A model generated the notes under the pieces. It was given only the letters and a program-made list of their open reading frames with translations. It was not told the origin of the DNA and did no database searches. From positions 868,001 to 932,000 of the forward strand of contig NZ_CP089096.1 of the NCBI RefSeq assembly GCF_021172165.1: DNA of 64,000 nucleotides, written 5' to 3'. This DNA is from Flavobacterium channae (lineage in GTDB: Bacteria; Bacteroidota; Bacteroidia; Flavobacteriales; Flavobacteriaceae). Both the position numbers and the translations under genes were made by a program. This document shows, in pieces, positions 61,305-64,000 of the stretch. Each line of letters opens with the position of its first letter. The stretch's first letter is position 1.

Positions 61305-62465
61305 ATGGAAAATTTTAAAATGACGGCCAAAACCTTTTTTGGCTTTGAGGAAATATTAGCTAAAGAGTTACAAATGCTAGGAGCTCAACAAGTGGAAATT
61401 GGTACACGTGTTGTAAGTTTTAAAGGAGATAAAGGTTTTATGTATAAAGCCAATTTAGCTCTACGAACAGCACTAAAAATTTTAAAACCAATTAAGACTT
61501 TTAGAGCTTATAACGAAAAAACATTGTATGATGGAATCAGATCGATTGATTGGTCAGATTACCTAACAGAACACAATACATTTTTAGTTGAAACTACTTT
61601 ACATTCAGAAAATTTCAATCACAGTCAGTTTGTTGCATTAAAGACAAAAGACGCTATTGTTGATCAATTTAGAGATTTAAATGGAAAACGTCCAAGTATC
61701 GATAAAGATTTTCCAGATTTACAAATTCACGTGCATATTGACAGAGATAATGTAACAGTTTCCTTAGATTCTTCGGGAGCTTCGTTGCACCATAGAGGAT
61801 ACAGAAGTGCTACTAATATTGCCCCAATTAATGAAGTATTAGCAGCAGGAATGTTAATCATGTCAGGTTGGGATGGAAAAAGTCATTTCTTAGATCCAAT
61901 GTGTGGTTCTGGAACTATATTAGCTGAAGCCGCGATGATTGCTTGTAATATTCCGACTAACATTAATAGAAAAGAGTTTGCGTTTGAAAAATGGAACGAT
62001 TGGGATGCAGAATTATTTGATGACATTTTAGAATCGTTGTTGAAGAAAACACGCGAATTTCATTATACAATTAAAGGCTACGATAAAGCGCCAAGTGCTG
62101 TTTCTAAAGCAAAAGATAATGTTAGAAATGCCAATTTAGATGAATACATTAGTATTTCAAATGAAAACTTTTTCGATTCTAAAAAAGAAACAGAAGGTCC
62201 GTTGCATATGGTATTTAATCCACCTTATGGAGAACGTTTGGATATTGATATGGAACGTTTTTATAGAGAAATTGGCGATACATTGAAACAAAATTATTCT
62301 AATACCAATGCATGGTTCATAACAGCTAATTTAGATGCGTTGAAATATGTTGGTTTAAAACCAAGTAGAAAAATTAAACTTTTCAATGGTAAGCTAGAAG
62401 CACGTTTGGTAAAATACGAAATGTATGAAGGAAGTAAAAAAGGAAAGTATTTAAATGATAAGTAA
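61305..62465 (+). CDS. THUMP-domain RNA methyltransferase (RlmL-like)
   Basis: 386 residues. N-terminal ferredoxin-like/THUMP region (MTAKTFFGFEEILAKELQML; GDKGFMYKANLALRTALKIL) that recognises RNA, then the UPF0020 methyltransferase domain with DPMCGSGTILAEAAMIACNI and the catalytic HMVFNPPYGERLD (NPPY). Likely methylates guanine N2 in 23S rRNA, as in RlmL/K; the single domain here corresponds to RlmL (RlmK absent). Leader of a two-gene set with the small membrane protein gene. Confidence 0.92.
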   Translation: MENFKMTAKTFFGFEEILAKELQMLGAQQVEIGTRVVSFKGDKGFMYKANLALRTALKILKPIKTFRAYNEKTLYDGIRSIDWSDYLTEHNTFLVETTLHSENFNHSQFVALKTKDAIVDQFRDLNGKRPSIDKDFPDLQIHVHIDRDNVTVSLDSSGASLHHRGYRSATNIAPINEVLAAGMLIMSGWDGKSHFLDPMCGSGTILAEAAMIACNIPTNINRKEFAFEKWNDWDAELFDDILESLLKKTREFHYTIKGYDKAPSAVSKAKDNVRNANLDEYISISNENFFDSKKETEGPLHMVFNPPYGERLDIDMERFYREIGDTLKQNYSNTNAWFITANLDALKYVGLKPSRKIKLFNGKLEARLVKYEMYEGSKKGKYLNDK

Positions 62466-62517
62466 AAAGTAGAAAGTTTAAAGTAAAAAGTAATTTCAAC
62501 AATAAAACATTAATACA

Positions 62518-62751
62518 ATGAGCAAAAAGGTAAAAGCATTTTTATATAATTTATTAGGGTTTGTAATTATTTATTTACCAACGTTATATTTAGTTGATAA
62601 GTACACCCATTTAAATGGATTGTGGATTCCAATGACGGCATTTATGGTAGCATTGATTTTGGCACCAAAATTTCAAGCAATTAAAACCCACAACGGTGAA
62701 AAAATCTACATGAAGTGGTTCTTTATAAAAGGCGTTAAAGAAGTAAAATAA
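62518..62751 (+). CDS. Small conserved membrane protein
   Basis: 77 residues with two helices (AFLYNLLGFVIIYLPTLYLV; GLWIPMTAFMVALILAPKFQ) and a basic tail. Downstream of the RlmL-like gene. No family name that I can support. It ends at a TCCCGA-type terminator, beyond which the second cassette locus begins. Confidence 0.78.
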   Translation: MSKKVKAFLYNLLGFVIIYLPTLYLVDKYTHLNGLWIPMTAFMVALILAPKFQAIKTHNGEKIYMKWFFIKGVKEVK

Positions 62752-62754
62752 TAA

Positions 62755-62787
62755 AATCCCGAATGTGAGTTCGGGATTTTTTTTCTT
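62755..62787 (+). terminator. Terminator before the second cassette locus
   Basis: AAATCCCGAA/TTCGGGATTT stem with T-run, the same type as at 4575-4608, followed by the same 24-bp junction sequence. Confidence 0.85.
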
Positions 62788-62788
62788 T

Positions 62789-62812
62789 ATACTTTAAAAA
62801 TGGCGAGTAGCC
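62789..62812 (+). repeat. 24-bp junction repeat (copy 2)
   Basis: Ends AAATGGCGAGTAGCC; matches 4608-4631 with two differences and holds a TGGC-GAGTA-GCCA palindrome. See the copy 1 entry. Confidence 0.7.
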
Positions 62813-62838
62813 ATAAACAACTTTTTGAGTTTTGAGAT

Positions 62839-62994
62839 TAACGTCCCGCCGGCTTTATGAAGTGGCGGATTTTTATTACTGATGTTTACAAATATACCGA
62901 AAAGACTGAAAGAAAAAACCTCTTTCGGAGAAAGAAAAATATTCACTGACCATTACCGAAAAAAACTGAACTAAGCCATTTTATAAAACCGCTG
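62839..62994. repeat. attC-like site B (156 bp)
   Basis: Begins TAACGTCCC and ends AACCGCTG(TT). The arms GCCGGCTTTATGAAGTGGC (62848-62866) and GCCATTTTATAAAACCGC (62975-62992) pair along 18 bp with G-T wobbles and one bulged C, the same size and one-bulge layout as site A (19 against 18 nt). The inner sequence differs from site A, so arms and ends are conserved but the centre is not, as in integron attC sites. It directly follows the stop of the 63011-63781 gene on the minus strand. Confidence 0.68.
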
Positions 62995-63826
62995 TTACCA
63001 GATGTTTCTTTCATTTGTAATTTTGACTTTCGAGGGAAATATAATCTTTTAAATTTTCAAATTTTCTATCGATACTAATTAACATCATAAAGAAATTAGT
63101 GATTGTGAAAAACAGAACTATAGAACTCCATTCTTTACCATCACTTAAATCGTATTTATTTCTCTTAAATTCCATTTCTGCATTCGGACCGCCATGAATA
63201 TATGAAGATAAAGTATTGTATTTTCCAAGTAAAATAGGAATTAACTCCTTGTTCACTTTGTTGAAATGATTGTCTGGTAATGGATTTTTGATTAAAAAAT
63301 TTTGTATTTTTTTTATATCAAATTGTTTGCCTTCTCGATTAAAATTGTCGTATTCAGTTTGAGTCAAATCATCAAAATCAGGAGATAATTTCTTTTTTAA
63401 ATTTTCAAAAGTAGCATTATTAGCTTCGCCTGTTAGCATTCCGTCGACACCAAGTTGATACATGTCTTTTTTAAAGCATTCAGTAACAAAATAATCGGTA
63501 TAATATTTTTTTCCAACGTCATCATTATTATCAAGGTGAAAGCGATAAAAAATATAATAGCTTACGAGAAAATGTTCAACAATAGTTCTTAAAAGACAAT
63601 TTGCTGTATAATTAGATTTTATATTTTGTATGTCAGATTGAAGAGCTTTAATCTTTTCAATAAAATTTAATGTTGCAGATAATACTTTTGGGTATTTTGA
63701 ATTATTTATATAATCCTCTAAATTTTCGATTCCATCTAGTTGTTTTTCTACAATTATGATATGTTTTTCTGTAATCATCATTAGGAAGATTGGTTTGTCG
63801 TGCAGTTTTTTTGAAATATCTGGTAA
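62842..63826 (-). mobile_element. Integron-like single-gene cassette, locus 2
   Basis: On the minus strand: TTACCAGAT, leader, ORF, TGA, 7 nt, ATCTGGTAAC, then site B. The boundary 10-mers GTTACCAGAT (62994-63003 on plus) and ATCTGGTAAC (63818-63827 on plus) are perfect inverted repeats private to this cassette. The neighbouring site A copy lies directly to its right. Confidence 0.6.
63011..63781 (-). CDS. Cassette-borne protein of unknown function (DUF5677-like resemblance)
   Basis: 256 residues (start could be either of two adjacent Met codons). Mostly helical, no signal peptide: CLLRTIVEHFLVSYYIFYRF near residue 64 and LLGKYNTLSSYIHGGPNAEM near 190 resemble the R-x2-E-H...Y-x3-HG pattern of DUF5677-like proteins. 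One hydrophobic segment near the C-terminus (SSIVLFFTITNFFMMLISID) could be a membrane or buried helix. It fills the locus 2 cassette; the stop is 7 nt from the boundary repeat. Function unknown. Confidence 0.7.
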   Translation of the reverse strand: MMITEKHIIIVEKQLDGIENLEDYINNSKYPKVLSATLNFIEKIKALQSDIQNIKSNYTANCLLRTIVEHFLVSYYIFYRFHLDNNDDVGKKYYTDYFVTECFKKDMYQLGVDGMLTGEANNATFENLKKKLSPDFDDLTQTEYDNFNREGKQFDIKKIQNFLIKNPLPDNHFNKVNKELIPILLGKYNTLSSYIHGGPNAEMEFKRNKYDLSDGKEWSSIVLFFTITNFFMMLISIDRKFENLKDYISLESQNYK

Positions 63827-63954
63827 CGTTCTGTGGCTTGCTCTCAGTGGCGTTGCACCAACACCAAGCCATTACAAATATAACAAAACATTCCATTCAG
63901 CAGAGGATTTTCCGTAGGAAAATCCGGAAGTAGCCATTGAAGCAAACCGCTGTT
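63824..63954. repeat. attC-like recombination site, copy A2 (131 bp)
   Basis: Near-identical to 4644-4774 (five substitutions, 96%). Arms GTGGCTTGCTCTCAGTGGC (63833-63851) and GCCATTGAAGCAAACCGC (63933-63950); internal hairpin GGATTTTCC/GGAAAATCC (63905-63925). On the minus strand it should close the next cassette, whose gene would lie to the right of the window. Confidence 0.72.
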
Positions 63955-63958
63955 ATCT

Positions 63959-64000
63959 CTATAATAATTCCGCAAGTACCCTTTTGCACTTAAAGTACTG
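63959..64000 (-). CDS. Possible 3' end of the next cassette gene (runs off window)
   Basis: On the minus strand the bases read QYFKCKRVLAELL then TAG, ending at 63959 inside the expected 10-bp boundary (TAGAGATAAC). Fourteen codons are too few to prove coding. The entry is kept because the cassette model predicts a stop here. Confidence 0.3.
   Translation of the reverse strand, partial: QYFKCKRVLAELL

Noticed and set aside
63702..63896. 64-residue minus-strand ORF across site A2
   Set aside because: It runs through the recombination-like site and the start of the real gene in another frame, is rich in Cys and Trp, and has no recognisable pattern.
1..64000. tRNA or rRNA genes
   Set aside because: The intergenic regions I inspected show no T-loop (GGTTCGANTCC-like) or acceptor-stem pattern; a covariance-model search would settle it.

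Overview
The window is an AT-rich chromosomal segment of a member of the Bacteroidetes, most likely a Flavobacterium or close relative (Flavobacteriaceae). The basis is: promoters of the Bacteroidetes form TTG/TTTG-N19-20-TAnnTTTG; start codons without purine-rich ribosome binding sites; family-typical genes (separate-chain acyl-CoA carboxylase, BshC, DUF4295 after rpmB-rpmG, a ferredoxin/acyl-CoA reductase/serC/serA block); and many short intergenic repeats of the kinds common in Flavobacteriia.

Layout. 1-4.6 kb: 5'-truncated aspartyl-protease/PDZ protein, DUF1573 protein, valS. 4.6-5.8 kb: a single accessory gene packed as an integron-like cassette. 5.9-14 kb: hpf, a small HTH regulator, two unknown genes, a GlcD-like FAD oxidase, an AEC transporter, meaB, a MATE exporter and a LolD-like ATPase. 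14-25 kb: methyltransferase, ABC-F ATPase, glycosyltransferase, 2-oxo acid dehydrogenase E2, a YARHG lipoprotein, DUF2306 protein, exonuclease, FAH-family enzyme, Hpt protein, cinA and the rpmB-rpmG-DUF4295-ftsY cluster. 26-33.6 kb: serine hydrolase, small lipoprotein, DciA-like protein, ndk, FGE-domain protein, bshC and a radical SAM protein. 33.7-39.4 kb: hybrid histidine kinase and a three-gene acyl-CoA carboxylase operon. 39.4-44.6 kb: small membrane/lipoproteins, serA, serC, acyl-CoA reductase, ferredoxin. 44.7-51.5 kb: surface protein, ychF, lipoprotein, an EptA-like/PAP2 pair, HTH plus DUF2975. 51.6-56.9 kb: parE and parC with a GxxExxY gene between them. 57-62.8 kb: terC, small proteins, murQ, ZIP transporter and two methyltransferases. 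62.8-64 kb: the start of a second cassette array that runs off the window.

Working together: the carboxylase operon and MeaB fit a propionyl-CoA to methylmalonyl-CoA route. serA and serC are two steps of serine synthesis. The PAP2 and EptA-like genes overlap and probably remodel lipid A. parE and parC form topoisomerase IV.

Most unusual signal: two loci almost 60 kb apart (4.64-5.70 kb and 62.84-64.0 kb) carry 130-156 bp sites that begin TAACG and end CGCTGTT. Their arms pair into a long hairpin with one bulged base. They flank single minus-strand genes of unknown function. Each gene is bracketed by its own 10-bp inverted repeat (GTTGCCCACA/TGTGGGCAAC; GTTACCAGAT/ATCTGGTAAC), and each stop codon lies exactly 7 nt from that repeat. 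That is the logic of integron cassettes and attC sites, but the sequences do not fit the classical RYYYAAC/GTTRRRY boxes and no integrase is in the window. A second theme is short dispersed repeats that have entered coding sequences in frame.
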